Positions 1 through 12,948 of a stretch of 64,000 nt of DNA are shown here, piece by piece. The position numbers and the translations under genes are program-made. Each line of letters begins with the position of its first letter. The first letter of the stretch is position 1. This DNA comes from Vitellaria paradoxa (taxonomy: Eukaryota; Streptophyta; Magnoliopsida; Ericales; Sapotaceae). The stretch spans positions 27,143,246 to 27,207,245 of the forward strand of contig CM034238.1 of NCBI GenBank assembly GCA_019916065.1, read 5' to 3'. A model generated the notes under the pieces. The model searched no databases. It worked only from the letters and a program-made list of their open reading frames with translations, and was not told where the DNA came from.

Positions 1-141
1 GGTAAAAAAAAAAAAGCAAAGAAAGCCACTCAGATCTAACAAAAGCCTTCAAATTGACCTTATGAGACGAAACCCCTCTTTGAAACATTAAATAGAATAA
101 ACCCAGTGAGGATAAAAAATTAAAGGAAAAAAAAATCATAC

Positions 142-1992
142 TTGTGTTGCCAAATGAGGAAATACTGATCCAATCGATTGGCCAGCTTTTCTATCAGCCG
201 TCATTAGAGTAATGCCAAAATAAGGATGGTTTGCAAGAAGTCGAACAATCTGCACAAGATGGATCAACTTTTTGTTAAGCATAAAACAAATAGTAATAAA
301 TAAATAAAATCAAGGATGTATAGATGCAGAACATTACGCCTGAACAAATTATGCCAGTACAAGCTCAGAAAGAGCTAAACAAAGAAAAGACTCAAGCTAA
401 TGAGCTAAAAACGATTTAGTCATCTCTATTCAAATGTTAATTTCTTGTCTTCCTTTGTTTTAGAAATTTTGTTTGTACCTTACTCACATGCTTTGTCATT
501 CCTGGTTGTCAAACATGATATACCAAGGCAAAACCATAAATGTGTCCAACCATCCTTCATAAAGCCATCCATTTTAGCATCACAGCCAAACTCAAGACTT
601 TAACTCGTGAACTCTGATCCTTTCAAACACCAAGATATGTATTTTCCATGAAATTGGATATGTATTTTACGTTCATGACATAATAGAAACTAAATTTGTT
701 GGTGTCACTTAGTTTCACAAAAATCCGTCCAAATTACTTTTATTCAAAAGCTACAAGGCATAAAACACCTAGCACATCTCCACTTTAAGCAAGTAGTTTT
801 AATCCCCATAACTATAATCTATGATTAACTTGCCCAATTAACACAGCAGAGTTGCTACGGAGACAGGGAAATTAAGATTGTGAAAAAAATTAAAAAATAA
901 AAACAGAAAAAATGAATAATGCGTAACTTAGCTAACACCCCTTAAAGAAAGGACAACAAAACCCTCTAAAAGTTCCTTAATAGTTACAATAAGGCTTAAG
1001 AGAATTTAGCATAGGATGATAAGGCGACAGAAAAATGGTACTAATTGCTTCTCCTACACAACAAGGATTGGAGGAAATTTTGAACTGTGAATGAAAACAA
1101 AACAACAGAAAACACATACAAACACACCAACATGCATGTGTACAAAGATTATGTTGAACGATATGCCTTCATTTGATAATGAAAAGTAAAGCCATGTGCA
1201 AATAAATATATGTTATAATGAAATCTTGGGTTACAAATACAGAAAGGGTGATCTGCATTAACAAAAGCAAACTCTTTGACCATTCAAAATAAAGAATACA
1301 CAATTAAACAAACTTGGTGGGCAATCAATCAAACACCAACATCCTTATCCTTCTCATGATCACCAGAAGAAGAAGAAGAAGGGAAGAGTTAACGGTATTA
1401 ATTTAAAGTTCTAATAAAGAAAGGTGGATAGTGAGCTTGAGTGGTACTTGATACCTCTGAACCAGTGTAGCCACTGGCTCCAAGAACACCAATTCGTGCG
1501 GTCTTTTCAGGCATCTGCCCTTCAGTCTTTACAGGCTGCAAGCTCTGTGGCGTTGATACTGCAGAATCTCGAACGTAAAGCCGCTTCCTAGCCTTTGAAC
1601 ATTTTGCTTCATCCTACAAATGTGTCCAAAAATTCACACAACTCATTCCTCACTTACCCAAGTTATAAAGTCTAATCACAGAATCAATCTCAGAAAGGAA
1701 TTAACCAAAAAAAAAATCGAGCACTTAAATCCTTTTCCCCGTCTGTTCGGTTGCTAAGAAAACGGTGAAAAGCAAATAAATCAAACCAAGTGAAGCACCC
1801 TCTTGCCCTCTTGAAAAAAAAAATGGAAATCGACTTGTTCAATAGTAAGTCCATTGCATTAGGATGAGATTTATTGTGGGCTTCCTTTTTCCTATTAGTT
1901 TTCTCAAAAACCAAACAGGGCTGCAATTAGTCAACCTTCCGAAAGCAACGCTGGTCGAAATAAATGGAACTGTAGGTCGCCGCCGAGCTCAT
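142..1992 (-). CDS. AGPR: N-acetyl-gamma-glutamyl-phosphate reductase, N-terminal exons (partial)
   Basis: This enzyme makes N-acetyl-glutamate semialdehyde by NADPH-dependent reduction of N-acetyl-glutamyl phosphate, in arginine synthesis in the plastid. Three coding exons are visible: 1992-1936, 1613-1455 and 249-142. They have GT-AG borders and lengths of 57, 159 and 108 nt, all phase 0. Exon 1 starts MSSAATYSSIYF and, with the start of exon 2, looks like a transit peptide. Exon 2 ends with the nucleotide-binding loop IGVLGASGYTGSE. Exon 3 continues IVRLLANHPYFGITLMTADR and then GQSIGSVFPHLATQ, as in plant and bacterial ArgC proteins. The rest of the protein lies beyond the left edge of the window. 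The ATG at 1992 is chosen because it follows a good acceptor (exon start 2005) and is in frame. Confidence 0.9.
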
Positions 1993-2480
1993 TTCTAAGA
2001 AGAATCTGCAGAAAAAAGCTTCAAGCTAAAGGTTACTTGATTTGAAAAATTGAAATCAGAGACTCACTTGTCAACACACACACACATATATATACATATC
2101 GTGTATATAAATAAAGATACATGCTTTTGCAGATGGTGCATTTGCCTTTCAGAAAATGATAAGCTAGGGTCAGAATTAGGGGTTTTAAGGAATGTGAGGA
2201 AAAATGACAAACCAACTTTCACAGAGCATCAATGGCGAAAATGAAACCCTATTATACATGTTATGCTCAATTCAGAGTTTCTACAAAGCAGCACTGCCCA
2301 TTTCAAAACTGGCAGAAACAAGCAAACCCAAATATCCATACAAGAGCACGACCAATTTAAAACCAGAAATCGGGCCAAAATACCCAGCAATCACATGCTA
2401 ACAATACGCCATTCGAATTTCAGGACGGAATGAGAAAGAGGGGGGATGGGGGGAGAATGGAGTTAAGCAAGAAATTTTAC

Positions 2481-2740
2481 CAGACTGTGTTCGCGGAAGA
2501 TTTCTTTACGGGGTGACGAGCCCAAGCGAGGAGCTTTCCGGAGTTGAGAAGCTTAATTTGGACGGGGGTGACGACGATAGCACCAAAATCGTCTAATTAC
2601 ACGGCGCAATTAAAGTAAGGCAAATAGAGAGTGAGAGAACTTTAAAGAGTGGGGGGACAGGTACCTTGCTCGTTGGTATTTGAGTCGCCGATCACCACCG
2701 CGGGGTAGGTGGATTCGACAGTCAAGAAGTGGGGTGTGTA
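2481..2740 (-). other. AGPR: AGPR 5' untranslated exon and promoter side
   Basis: A GC-richer stretch ends in a splice donor at 2480/2479. It pairs with the acceptor before 2005, giving a leader intron of about 475 bp (2006-2480). No in-frame ATG is present in this stretch, so it is called leader. The transcription start cannot be fixed from sequence. The right limit is set by the transposon that begins at 2730, so the promoter probably overlaps that element. The leader intron holds a CA/TA microsatellite at about 2074-2110. Confidence 0.55.
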
Positions 2741-2787
2741 TTGGTCAGTATAGTTTAAAAATTATAATTTTCATAATCGAATTGGAT

Positions 2788-4440
2788 ATTTTTTTTGAAA
2801 AAGATAGTAAAAGTTTATTTGCTTCAAAGGAATTTATATGAATATCAAAGTAATGGTAACACTAGATAAACGAAAGTCAAAACTAAAATGTCTACTCTAA
2901 ACAAAACAGAGATTAACTAATCTGATCAAGAAAGTTTAAGAGAGAAGGAAAATCCATCTCCCTTCCTTCCCTAACCCAACCATATAGACAAGAGAGAAAG
3001 TAGTTTTTTATCTTCATATCTTCAAGATTGTCATGTTTTCATCTTCGAATATTCTTTTAAATCTCTCCTTCTATATTAACCAGACCAAACAAAATGGTAC
3101 CATATTCTAAATGGATTTCTTATACTTTCCAAAGGGTTGTCCCTACCAAGCCAAGAGAAAGTCACTTAGTCTCCACGAGAAGCATAAGTAAACTCTAAAG
3201 CATACAATAATCAAATTCCATATCTCCGTTATCCATTGACAGTGCAATAGAAGATGTGCAATAGATTCCTCCTGATTAAGTCAAAGAATGCACCGATGGG
3301 CTATAAAATATCCTCTGAGTTTAAGGTTATCTATGGTTAAAATTTTCCCCCTAACTGCACACCAAGTGAAGAAAGTCACTCTAGAAGGAATATTTTTGTT
3401 CCAAAACTTTGTTCATGGGAAAACATCTTTTGGGTCCCGTTGTAGGTATTGGTAGAAAGACTTGACAGTGAAAAATCTTTCCCTAGACATGTTCCAAACC
3501 ATAGAATCCTCAAGGTCCTCCAGATGAACAATTTTAAGCAGCTCCATGAGAGATAAATACTCACTCAATTCCCAATCATTTATGTTTTTACATAGCACCA
3601 CTGACCAAGTGCAATTTCTGCCTCTTCCATCACAGTAGTCTTGTACAAATGCATCCTTATTCATTACTAGGCCAAAAATCCCTGGAAAGAGGGAGGAGAA
3701 CAAACAGATTTCTAGTTGACTAAGTTGTGCTTAAAAGACCCCTCACTTTTCCCCCCATAGAAAATCCCTTTGCAGTTTCTCAAACTCTTGCAAAACTAAC
3801 GCAGGAGCTTTGTATAGGGAAAGAAAGTAAGTTAAAAGGCTGGAAAGCACACTCTTAATCAGTGTAACTCTAGCTCTAGCTGAGAGGTATCTAGACTTCC
3901 ATGCCGCTAATCTATTCCTGCATCTTTCTAAGACAAATTTCCAAACAACTTTAGATCTTGATGGTGCTCCCAAAGGCAAACTTAAGTAAGTAGTTGGGAA
4001 TGTACCAATTCTGCATCCCAAAATAGCTGTCATCTCTCGCAGATAAGTAGAAATACCAATTGGAATCACCTCTGATTTACTCAAATTAATTCTCATACTA
4101 GTGACAGCCTTAAAGCCCAACAGAGTGCAGCGCAAGTGTCCCAATTGTAGCTTGTCTGCACCACAGAAAATTATAGAGTCATCTGTAAAGAGTAAATGAG
4201 AAATGCTGGTTAATTCACTGGCCCTATTGCTGACCGAGAAGCCATCTAACAGCCCTACCTCTTCCACTTTCTACAGCATTTTGCTAAGCACCTCCATGAT
4301 AATTATGAATAAAAAGGAGGAGAGAGGGTCACCTTGTCTTAGCTCTCATGATGATGCAAAGAAGCCAGCTGGAGAGCCAATGATCAAAAATGATAATCTA
4401 GCTGTTGAAATACACCATTGAATCTACTGACACCACCATT
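2788..4440 (-). mobile_element. 5'-truncated L1-type LINE (copy 1)
   Basis: On the minus strand this is the 3' part of the same LINE family as the copy at 14736-20552. The end has the same CTTTTTCAAAAAAAA-like tail. The RT core gives SHLLFTDDSIIFCGAD (coding strand near 4185), followed by the INLSKSE and YLSLPLGAPSRSK blocks. The 5' end stops inside RT near 4437, where similarity to the longer copy ceases. An internal deletion near 3705-3745 joins the end of RT directly to the later domain, which removes roughly 300 nt present in the other copy. The octamer AATCGAAT occurs on both sides and may be the remnant of a target-site duplication. Confidence 0.8.
3743..4267 (-). pseudogene. LINE reverse transcriptase fragment
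   Basis: An open frame of 174 residues covers the RT palm and thumb of a non-LTR retrotransposon. The metal-binding DD lies in the FTDDS motif about 30 residues in. It is followed by the GHLRCTLLGF and SKSRYLSARARVTLIKSVLS blocks typical of plant LINE ORF2. The endonuclease and N-terminal RT are absent, so it cannot act by itself. It is a dead fragment, not a gene. Confidence 0.8.
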
Positions 4441-5301
4441 GAATCGAATATTTTTTAAAATAAAAAATGATAACTAAACCGATTAAATAATATGTATTAA
4501 CCAAACATTAACTGAATCAAATTATTTCGGTTTGATTACGGTCGATTCTGTTAAATAAATTTATAAATTTAAATATATTTTTTTATAATTTAATTATAGA
4601 GGTAAAATAATAATTTTTTATTATAAGTTCAACAAAATGTCATCGAAGCATTAAAATTTTAAATTTCAAATTATAAAAGCCAACATATATTTCCATTAAA
4701 TCATAACTAAGAATATAAAATTCATAATAAAATTAAACAGAAACAGCTTGAATTTAAAAAAATAAAATAAAACAAAATAAAAAGACCTTTGGCTGACAAG
4801 GAAAATAATATCTACTTAGATGCTTCAAATTAGTTCGGGAAAGAGTTTAAATGAAATAAAGGGAGATTATAAGGAAATACGGGTGAAAAACCAGTATGTA
4901 TATTAAAAAACTTGAATAATATATTTAACCATGAGAATTTTAAGAGCCATGAAATTTCAAAAATTAAGTATAGTTAATATTATAATTATTTGTTAAACGA
5001 GTACCAAGCAGAAATCTGGCCATGCTTTAATAGTTTGTTTGTAGATTTCAAAAGTCAAGTGTATTCAAAAAATAAAGCCAGTTAATTATGTATACATATA
5101 TATTAAATATTAAGTATTTTAATTCGGTTAGTTCAGTTTATTTGATTTTAAAATTTCAAAACCATAACTAAAACCAATAACCGTTATTATTATAAAGATT
5201 AACCAAATCAACCGTTGTTAAAATATTAACTGAACCAAACTTATTAAATTTGATCGGTACGGTTCGAAAATCGAATTTTGACCAAATTGTGAACACCCCT
5301 A

Positions 5302-8300
5302 GTCAAAAAGATGGTTGACGAAGATGGGAAGAAAGGAGATTGTTTTTTCTACAGCTATTTAATTAAAGTATATAGCATCTGTCATCCAATTAAAAATAAG
5401 TGGGGAAGTACGGTTTGAAATAGTGAGTTTGACTAATACTAAAAACGTCATTTGGAAAAACGTCTTTTATAAAGCACTATTTCATTTAGCATTTTTAAAT
5501 TGAAAGCGCTGTATCGTACAGCATTTTTTCCATTGTGGATTTTGCTAAAATCGTTATTTCAAATAGCGCTTTATGGATCCTAAAAACGTTTTTTCAGTTA
5601 GCGTTTTCTACGTTTGGCCATTTTAAACATTCCTCTCCCTCGTTCATTTTTGAAACCCCACTCTCTCTCTATATCTCTCTGTCTCTCGCTCTTCTAGGAC
5701 CGGCGACCTTATTCTGCCACGCCGCCACTCCTCGCGGTCATCGCCAAACTCCTTTCAGCTACAAGTAATATACATTATGATTTTTGATCCACAATTTTTG
5801 TCCAAAAACCTTTAGATTTGAAATTTAAAAACCCTCTCTATTGCTTGATACTCTCATATATATAAACTCCTAACCTCTTGCTAATTGAGACTGGCATTTG
5901 AGATTATAAGGGATCGAACTATTTACATATTCAGTGTGTTTTTTTTTTTTTTGACAATTAATGTGCTTGTGTTGGTGTGATGGTTTATTGATACATTAGG
6001 TACAATTCGGTCTTGAATTATGATCCAGATACCTTTCATTGACAAATAATTTTATTTACGCAATTAAAATTATTCTATTCAAATTTTATTTACACAATTA
6101 AAACTATTTTATTGCAATTATGCAAATACATTGAATTGAATATACTAAAATAAAATTTTTATAGAGAAAATTTTACGGACGTCGGCTTTTTTTAGAAAGA
6201 GAAGCTTTGGCCTTGAGAGCCTTGAAGGGGCGCTGGTTTGAATGAGAAAATGGGGAGGGGAAGGCCCCTATTCATAGAAGTTTTGTTCGATAAAAGGTTT
6301 TGCTCGTTTAAACAAGCAAAAAGAATTGCCCGTTTCCTTGAACAAACAAGTTTGCCTGCCAAAACGAGCAAAATACTTTGTTGTGACTATTTTGCGGTCA
6401 TTTTTGCCTAACAAGATGAGCAAACAAGTTTGCACAGAGTCACTAGTTAAGATGTTTGCAAAACAAGTTAGGCAAATAAGTTTACAATTCAAAACAGGCA
6501 AAACAATTTGCCAAACACCTAGTTGGTGAGGTTTTTGGTGGGTAGGCCAAAAAGAATGTCAATTTGGCTTGAGCCATTGGCTCGGGCCATGTCTGGCAAA
6601 GTTTGGATTTTGCCCTGACATGTTTCGACTATTCTAAGACTTTTGGCGCAGTTTTTAGGAGCTTCCAAGACCTCTCAAACAATTATTGGAGAGAATCAAA
6701 CCAATTAGGTCCAAATTTGGTTTAATTTGAATTCTCTAAGACTAAATTATGTCTATTTGAAAATTGCTGTTTTGAAACGGGCTGAAATGGAGGTAAGGTT
6801 AGGCAATCTTTTGGCCTAACCCTTAGAGGCACCACCAGACTGAATCCTCCTATCACTTTCAGGTATGAAAAATCTAAAAATGCCATTGGTGGGACTCTGG
6901 GACACGTTAATGAATTTATAAAAAATTAATGAATTTTGCATATGAATAGCAAAAGGACCTCCTAAGATTTGACTTGTCAAACTTAACTATGCCATTACCT
7001 CAGGAAATAAACCCTTAACATTTGTGTGCAATTTGACGACATTCTGACTTTGTTGGATGCTTAAATTGTGTTTAAGGCTCCAGTAGCTCCCTTCTTACTG
7101 GTAGATGTTATTTTGGGTCAACAAGGCCTGGATGACCTATGGGGTTGTATTTTAGCTGTTCTGAGCCCACCTCTATGTTATGTGACATCATGGGAATTCA
7201 TGTGTATTTTTATACCTTTCTAGCTTGATCTAGGTAGTCTAGTCAATATTAGTCTTCGAGTACGCCAGTAAAGGCCATTCTTAACTTCTGAACCGAATTG
7301 ACCTTTAATTCTGGATTCTAGCTCTTTTGTTGATATAGAGATTTTCCATTTCATGTCTTACACATGCTTGTGCAGTTTGGCAGCCTTCAGCCATGATCTA
7401 GTTTTCAGCATGGCTTTTCCCTAACTCTAAGGGTACAACTGACATTTTGTTAATTGTTCATTTTTTTGTCGAATCTTGGCACTTCAACATATCCTATGAT
7501 TAAGAAAACTTAATTGGTAGAGCGCAATTCAACTAAAAGTATTAAACACTATAAATATTAAATGAGAGGGCAGATGTCAACAAGCTTATGTGTATTTTAT
7601 TTTTTTTTTTAAATGACTAAATTTATCCTCTTACATTTTAAATTTATTTTAAATCATAAAGAACAAAAAATATTAAATTAACAAAAATTAAAAAAAAAAA
7701 ACTAATCTTCCCAAACTAAGCCTAAAACTTGACCAAGAAGAACTGCAATTTAGTTAAATTTACCAAATCTTGACCATAAATGTAATTTACCCATGCAGGA
7801 AACTCTATAAATAAACTACTAACACTATCAAATAGGAAATTCTTTAAATTATCAGGCAAGTGTAACAAGAATAAAAAAATAAAGCAACTTCATGTTAAAT
7901 GAACTACGTATTACCTCTTTTTTCCCCTCTCACTATATTTTTGTTTCTAACATCAAAACTAAGGGTGCGCTTGAAGCACTAAAAATGTGGAAAAATCTTT
8001 GAAAATCTCTAAAAATCTTTAAAACTTTTTAACACATTTTGCCTTCTTTTCATATATATTTTGATATCCCAACAAAATTTTACAAGCCCCAATAAATTTT
8101 TATAAATGTTAATAATATTTCCACAAACCCCAATAACTTTTGTACAAATTCCTAAAACTTTTCAACAACTTGCAAAAAAGTTATGACGTAAAATCGTTTG
8201 AATGAACTAAAAAAACTATTCGAACAGATTTAAAATCCAAAAAATTGACGCAAAAGTGAAAAAGTTTCTACTGGAATTCGTTCCAAAGGCATTATTCAGC

Positions 8301-8860
8301 TCTGAAAAATGTGATTTGATGGCTGATTATACTATAAAAAGTACAATTATAAGCTTAAATTTGAGAATTGTTATGCAAATTGCTACATTTAATGAATGGA
8401 AATGTAAATTTTCTTGTAGTAATGGAAATTTTGTGTGATTTGCATATATTTGAGTAGAAAATCACTGAAATTGGACTAGAAGAAGTAAATTCAGCAAAAT
8501 GGTTCGAACACACATTTGAACCATGTTAAGTTCGAACATTGGTTCTAACCACAGAAGCAATATAAAGAAAAGAAGAAGAAAAAAATTCTAACACTATGTT
8601 TGGTTGGGTGGATGGAAAAGGAGGGGGATAGAAGATCCGCTTCCATCCTTATGAATTATCCATGAGAAAGGAAAGTGATTTCCCTCTAGTTGTTTGGTTG
8701 AACATAAAAAATGATAGAAATTAGGAAACGTAACTACTTTCTATTGTTTGGTAAAATGGAAAAAAAAAGAAAAGAAAATAAATCAATCTTTTTGGTTTTT
8801 CCATTTTGCCCCTACCAATTTTTAAAATTTGGGTGTTTGATAAAATATCATGTTGTCCCA
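5302..8860. other. Gene-free AT-rich repeat debris
   Basis: I see no coding gene. Two clusters stand out. At 5430-5620 short blocks related to AAAACGT and TAGCGTTTT recur in both orientations, followed by a CT-rich leader-like stretch ending at 5765. At 6290-6520 short blocks related to GCAAACAAGTTTGC recur in both orientations. A TAA-flanked GGGTGCGCTTG start at about 7969 and an AACACTATGTTTGGTT start at about 8590 resemble small-transposon ends, but I could not pair either with a second end. Short ORFs here have no recognisable domain. Confidence 0.5.
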
Positions 8861-10030
8861 AATAGCAACACTAGAGGGGGGTGAATAGGGTTGCTTAAAA
8901 ATTTTGCAAATAAAAATTTCAACCCTAAAACAAGTATGTCAAGATGAATATGAAATGCACCAAAAAAAATTATTCAATATTTGTGAATGAAGAGTGAGTG
9001 CTAGTGTTTACAATAAATATAAAGAGAAGGGAAGAGAAGCAAATACAATCAACAAAGGGTGTGCCAAGGTCTAGATAAAGGAAATTGCTTGAGTCTCAAA
9101 AATGTGTTCAAACCTTTGTTCAAATCAGATTCTTCTTCGAACACTTGTTCGAACTAACCTGCATTTCAAAACTTTGTAATTCTATTATGATTTGAAAGGG
9201 TATTTGGCATTTTTGTTTTATACTATAAATATGAAAGAGTAAGGTCATTTCGAAGAGCTCATTTATACGTATAATTCAATTTGTATAGATTTTCATTGTA
9301 GAGCGAGAATTTAGAGAGAGAAAGTTGATCAAGTTTCCATTTGAATTAAATTTTGTTCTATAATTTCAGATTATAAGTAGAACTCTTTTATTTTCAAGTG
9401 ATTTCCCTTCAATTATATGTGAGTAGATTTACTTTTTGGATTCAAGGTAAGTTTTATAGTTGATTTATATATGTATTTCAAGATAATGGGTTTAACATAA
9501 CATTTTTCTTGTGTTCAAGGTTCAATGTACATTTGATTTGGATTTTTCTTGATTTTGAGTTGAGATTTCAGTTGAATTCTAAATTTATATAATTTATAGC
9601 TATTGCTTATAGAATTTTAGTTAGAATTGTCATGCACTTCTAGTAAAATTGTATGATGATTGTTAGTTTTAGCTTTCATATGTATGATCTATAGCCTCTA
9701 CATGTTAGATGTTTGATTTGGAGTCTCAACAAGACTTTGTGCTTAATTTTCTATTCAAATCAATTTTGAATTGTTCCAACATCGTTTTTATATCGAAATA
9801 TATTCGATCTACCCTTTTAAAGTGTAGATTGAATAATTTAAATCTTTGAAATATTATGTAGATCATTATAAACTTGTTTTGGATCCAAAATTTTCATTAA
9901 ATTGTTTAACAAAAAGTTCAAACACATTCACCATTTCAAAACCCAACTCAACTTCTACCATTTACTGTGAGATCAATTTTTGTTTGAGAATTTTCTGAAT
10001 TGTTTTGTTCATTGATTTTTGCTTAAGGCC
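8861..10030. repeat. Probable LTR-derived sequence before the Athila-like internal region
   Basis: The stretch CACTAGAGGGGGGTGAATAG near 8869 is a phrase I associate with ends of plant LTR retrotransposons. Further on, TATAAATATGAAAGAG at about 9225, followed by a GAGAGAGAAAG stretch, looks like an LTR promoter and start region. No matching second LTR was found on the far side of the retrotransposon, so the LTR limits are unknown. No protein-coding gene is seen. Confidence 0.35.
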
Positions 10031-10386
10031 CTTTGTGGACACGATTCGGTACTTACTGGTTATTGTGCTTCAAGCTTAGGCGAATTGATCCTTACCACAA
10101 ATTGTGCACTTGTTGGGTAATCCCGTTCCAATTTCTTTTAATTTCAACATTGGTAGATTTTTAGATTGAAAAAAGCTAGTGATAGTAAGCATTTATAAAT
10201 TGCTCTTGTTTGTGCATTTGTTGCATCTTGTGTATACATCTTAAATCTGGTAGGATTGTTTAGTCTATTTTGCATCCAAAACCTCAACCTATATAAGAAT
10301 TCATAGAGTTTTCATTGACTTCATCATCCACATCATCTAAACTATAATCACCATCATCTTCTGTTTCTATTGAGTTAGCATATCTC

Positions 10387-11420
10387 ATGGAGAATTTGGG
10401 AGCTAACAATGGTCCAAATGGACCTGAGGCTATTGCACTTTTGGATGCACGACCCTTGAGGGAGTTGGTGCATCCAATGCGACAAACTACCCCTTCTTGC
10501 ATCATTCTCCCTCTAAATCAGAGGAATTTTACTTTCAAACCTAGCACAATACAATTGTTACCCATATTTCATGGTATGACTCAGAGAACCCATATACATA
10601 CGTGAAGGAATTTGAGGAGGTGTGTGATGCATGCATGGATCAAAATGTTAGCAAAGACACCATACAGTTGTGGTTGTTTCCATTTTCCTTGAAGGATAAA
10701 GCCAAGATATGGTTCAATTTCTTGAAACCTCGCTCCATTAGCACATGGAGAGAAATGCAAGTGAAATTTTTGAAAAAATACTTTCCTATTCACAGAACAT
10801 TGATAATGCAAAAACAAATCATGAACTTTGTATGCCAAACGGGAGTGACAATTTTCCATGTATGGGAGAGGTTCAAGGATTTGTGTAATGCATGTCCTCA
10901 TTATGGTTCCAATTTGGTGATTGTATAGTTTCTTTTATGATTCCTTGCCACCCGAACTTAAATAGTTAGTCGATACCATGAGTAATGGTTAGTTTCTTGA
11001 TAAGTCTGTTGAGAAATCTTATGAGTTTTTCGAAGAGCTAGCTGAAAACACTAAGGCTTGGGAGGTATTATCACCTACACATTTATAGTCTACAGTAGCA
11101 TAAGCACAACCTAGTCAGAAGTTAAGGTTGAATGAGAATAATGATTTAAGTGCTAAGATAGCAACTCTTACTAGAAAGGTGGAATTACTAGAGACTAAGA
11201 AGGTGAAAATGGTTAGTGAGAGGGAAGTAAGATATGTCATATGTGAGGTGTCGATCATAGCACCGATGATTGCCCCACTATGCCAGCTTTTAAAGAAGTT
11301 TTGTACAGGCAAACTTCAAACAGCAACACCTCACATACTTTCCCTAAGCAATACCAAAGTCAACCCTAGGCTTAGTGAGGACTGGCCCCACTTCTTAATT
11401 AGTATGACCTTAGGTTGAGA
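10387..11420 (+). pseudogene. Athila-like gag remnant
   Basis: Two frames cover gag. The first (10387-10605) has RPLRELVHPMRQ and LLPIFHGMTQ. The second (10602-10928) continues VKEFEEVCDACMDQN, then PFSLKDKAKIWFNFLKP, STWREMQVKFLKKYFP and WERFKDLCNACPHYG. These are the classical retrotransposon gag blocks. The frame changes near 10600, then stops appear after 10928. A possible coiled-coil stretch continues at 11128-11300. It is a non-functional relic. Confidence 0.75.
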
Positions 11421-12230
11421 AATCATCCCAACTTTTCGTGGAGAAATGATCAAGTTAGTGCACCATATCCTTCACAGTTTAAGTCAAACCATTCTCAAAG
11501 TCAAGCCTAAGGTCCGTCCTTTGGTACTTTCCAACCTCAATATAAGAAGTCACCATCAGAAGATACTTTTCAGCAGTTCATTCAAGGTCAAAGAGGCATT
11601 AATAATCAAACTGCTAAGAATTAAGAGCAAACCAATAGAGCCATTGAGGACATTAGGAAACAATTGACTAAGCTTATATAAAGTCAGAGTTATGCTGAAA
11701 GGGAAGATTGCATTCTCAAACCATTCAAAACCTCAAGGTTAAGTTCATATAAGCGAGACTTTAGAGGAGAAGTCGAACCAAGAGTATGTTCAATCAATTA
11801 CCACATTAAAGAGTGGGAAGCTGATTAAAAGACCAGATGACCCTAGATTGCAGAGGGTGAATGAGAAATAAGGAATGGTGTATAGAGAGAAAGAGGAAAG
11901 TAGTGAGAAAGGTGAGCCTAGATTTGAGAAGGGAGGGAGTGATGGTGATGAGGAAATAAAGAATGATTATGTTGTGGAAGAAATGATAAGAGATGAGATA
12001 ATTAAGAAGAAAAAGAATAAAGTTGAGATAAGGATGAGAATAAAAAGAGAGAGCAAGTTGTAGAATTCCAACCTCGACCATCCTTTTCAAGCCAATTGAA
12101 TAAGTCGAAAAAAGAGTTGTTGAATCCTAAAATTTTTGAGGCTTTTAACTAAGTAACGATCAACCTACCATTGTTAGATGCCATCAAACAGGTCCCTTCT
12201 TATTCCAAGTTTTTGAAAGATCTTTATACT
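11421..12230 (+). pseudogene. Linker between gag and protease of the Athila-like element
   Basis: Lysine- and glutamate-rich sequence broken by stops, including a charged stretch at 11875-12063. It matches the position of the variable linker of Ty3/gypsy polyproteins. No zinc knuckle could be recognised. Confidence 0.4.
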
Positions 12231-12238
12231 GTCAAGAG

Positions 12239-12948
12239 ATGATGAGTGTTACGGAAAAAGCTTTCATGACAGAACAAGTTAGTGCTATTCTCCAATATAA
12301 GACCCCACCAAAGTACAATGACCTAGGTTGTCCTACCATTTCATATGTTATAGGAGAGCATAAGGTTAAACAAGCCCCATCAAATTTAGAAGCTAGTGTA
12401 AACCTTCTTCCTTACACAGTTTAACAACAGTTAGGTTTGGGCGAGCTTAAACTGACAAGAGTAACTTTGCAATTAGCTGATAGGTCAGTTAAAATTCCTA
12501 GGGGCATTTTAAAGTATGTGCTCATTCAAGTGAATAAGTTTTGCTATCCAGTGGACTTTACTGTTTTAGACACTCAACCTACTCCTCAGGGTTCCACTCC
12601 ATTGGTTTCCATCATCTTAGAAAGACATTTCTTAGCAACTACCAATGTTGTCATCGATTGTAGAAATGGTATCATCAAGATTTCTTTTCATAATTGACAG
12701 TAGAGATGAATATTTTTCAAGTCACCAAACAACCGATGGATGAGAAGGACATAAAAGAAGTAGATTTGATTCAGATAGTTATAGAAGAATATTTTGAAAA
12801 AGAGTTCATAAGTGATCCTTTGGAAAAGGTGTTGATGTTAGGGGATGAAGTGAATTATAGAGATGAGGTTGATGATGATGAGGTTTTGGAGGTCTTGAAT
12901 CGGTTAGATAGTACACCCATTAGGTCAATAGAACAATCTAACCTGTAA
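12239..12948 (+). pseudogene. Retropepsin-like protease remnant
   Basis: The frame reads MSVTEKAFMTEQVSAILQ, the linker typically found before the Athila protease. A later frame (12437-12697) reads ELKLTRVTLQLADRSVKIP, then DTQPTPQGSTPLVSIILERH and CRNGIIKISF. This resembles the aspartic protease region, ending in the usual GRPFLAT-like block (here ERHFLAT). A stop at 12422-12424 interrupts it and the catalytic D-[ST]-G could not be found. The frame continues in an acidic linker to 12948. Confidence 0.6.

Larger units (their letters stand above)
2730..5301. mobile_element. Non-autonomous TIR element with a LINE nested inside
   Basis: The left end reads TGGGGTGTGTATTGGTCA. The right end, read on the minus strand, is TAGGGGTGTTCACAATTTGG. 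They are similar imperfect inverted repeats. The flanks are GTCAAGAAG (2721-2729) and GTCAAAAAG (5302-5310), a 9-bp direct repeat with one mismatch. Without the LINE (about 2788-4440) the element is about 0.9 kb of AT-rich DNA with no coding capacity. Similar AT-rich elements ending in GAACACCCCTA are common in plants. Duplication length fits a hAT-like (8 bp) or Mutator-like (9 bp) element, and I cannot decide between them. Confidence 0.55.

Noticed and set aside
10284..10505. Minus-strand ORF with acidic C-terminus over the gag region
   Set aside because: It is antisense to the recognisable gag start of the retrotransposon, so it is a shadow.
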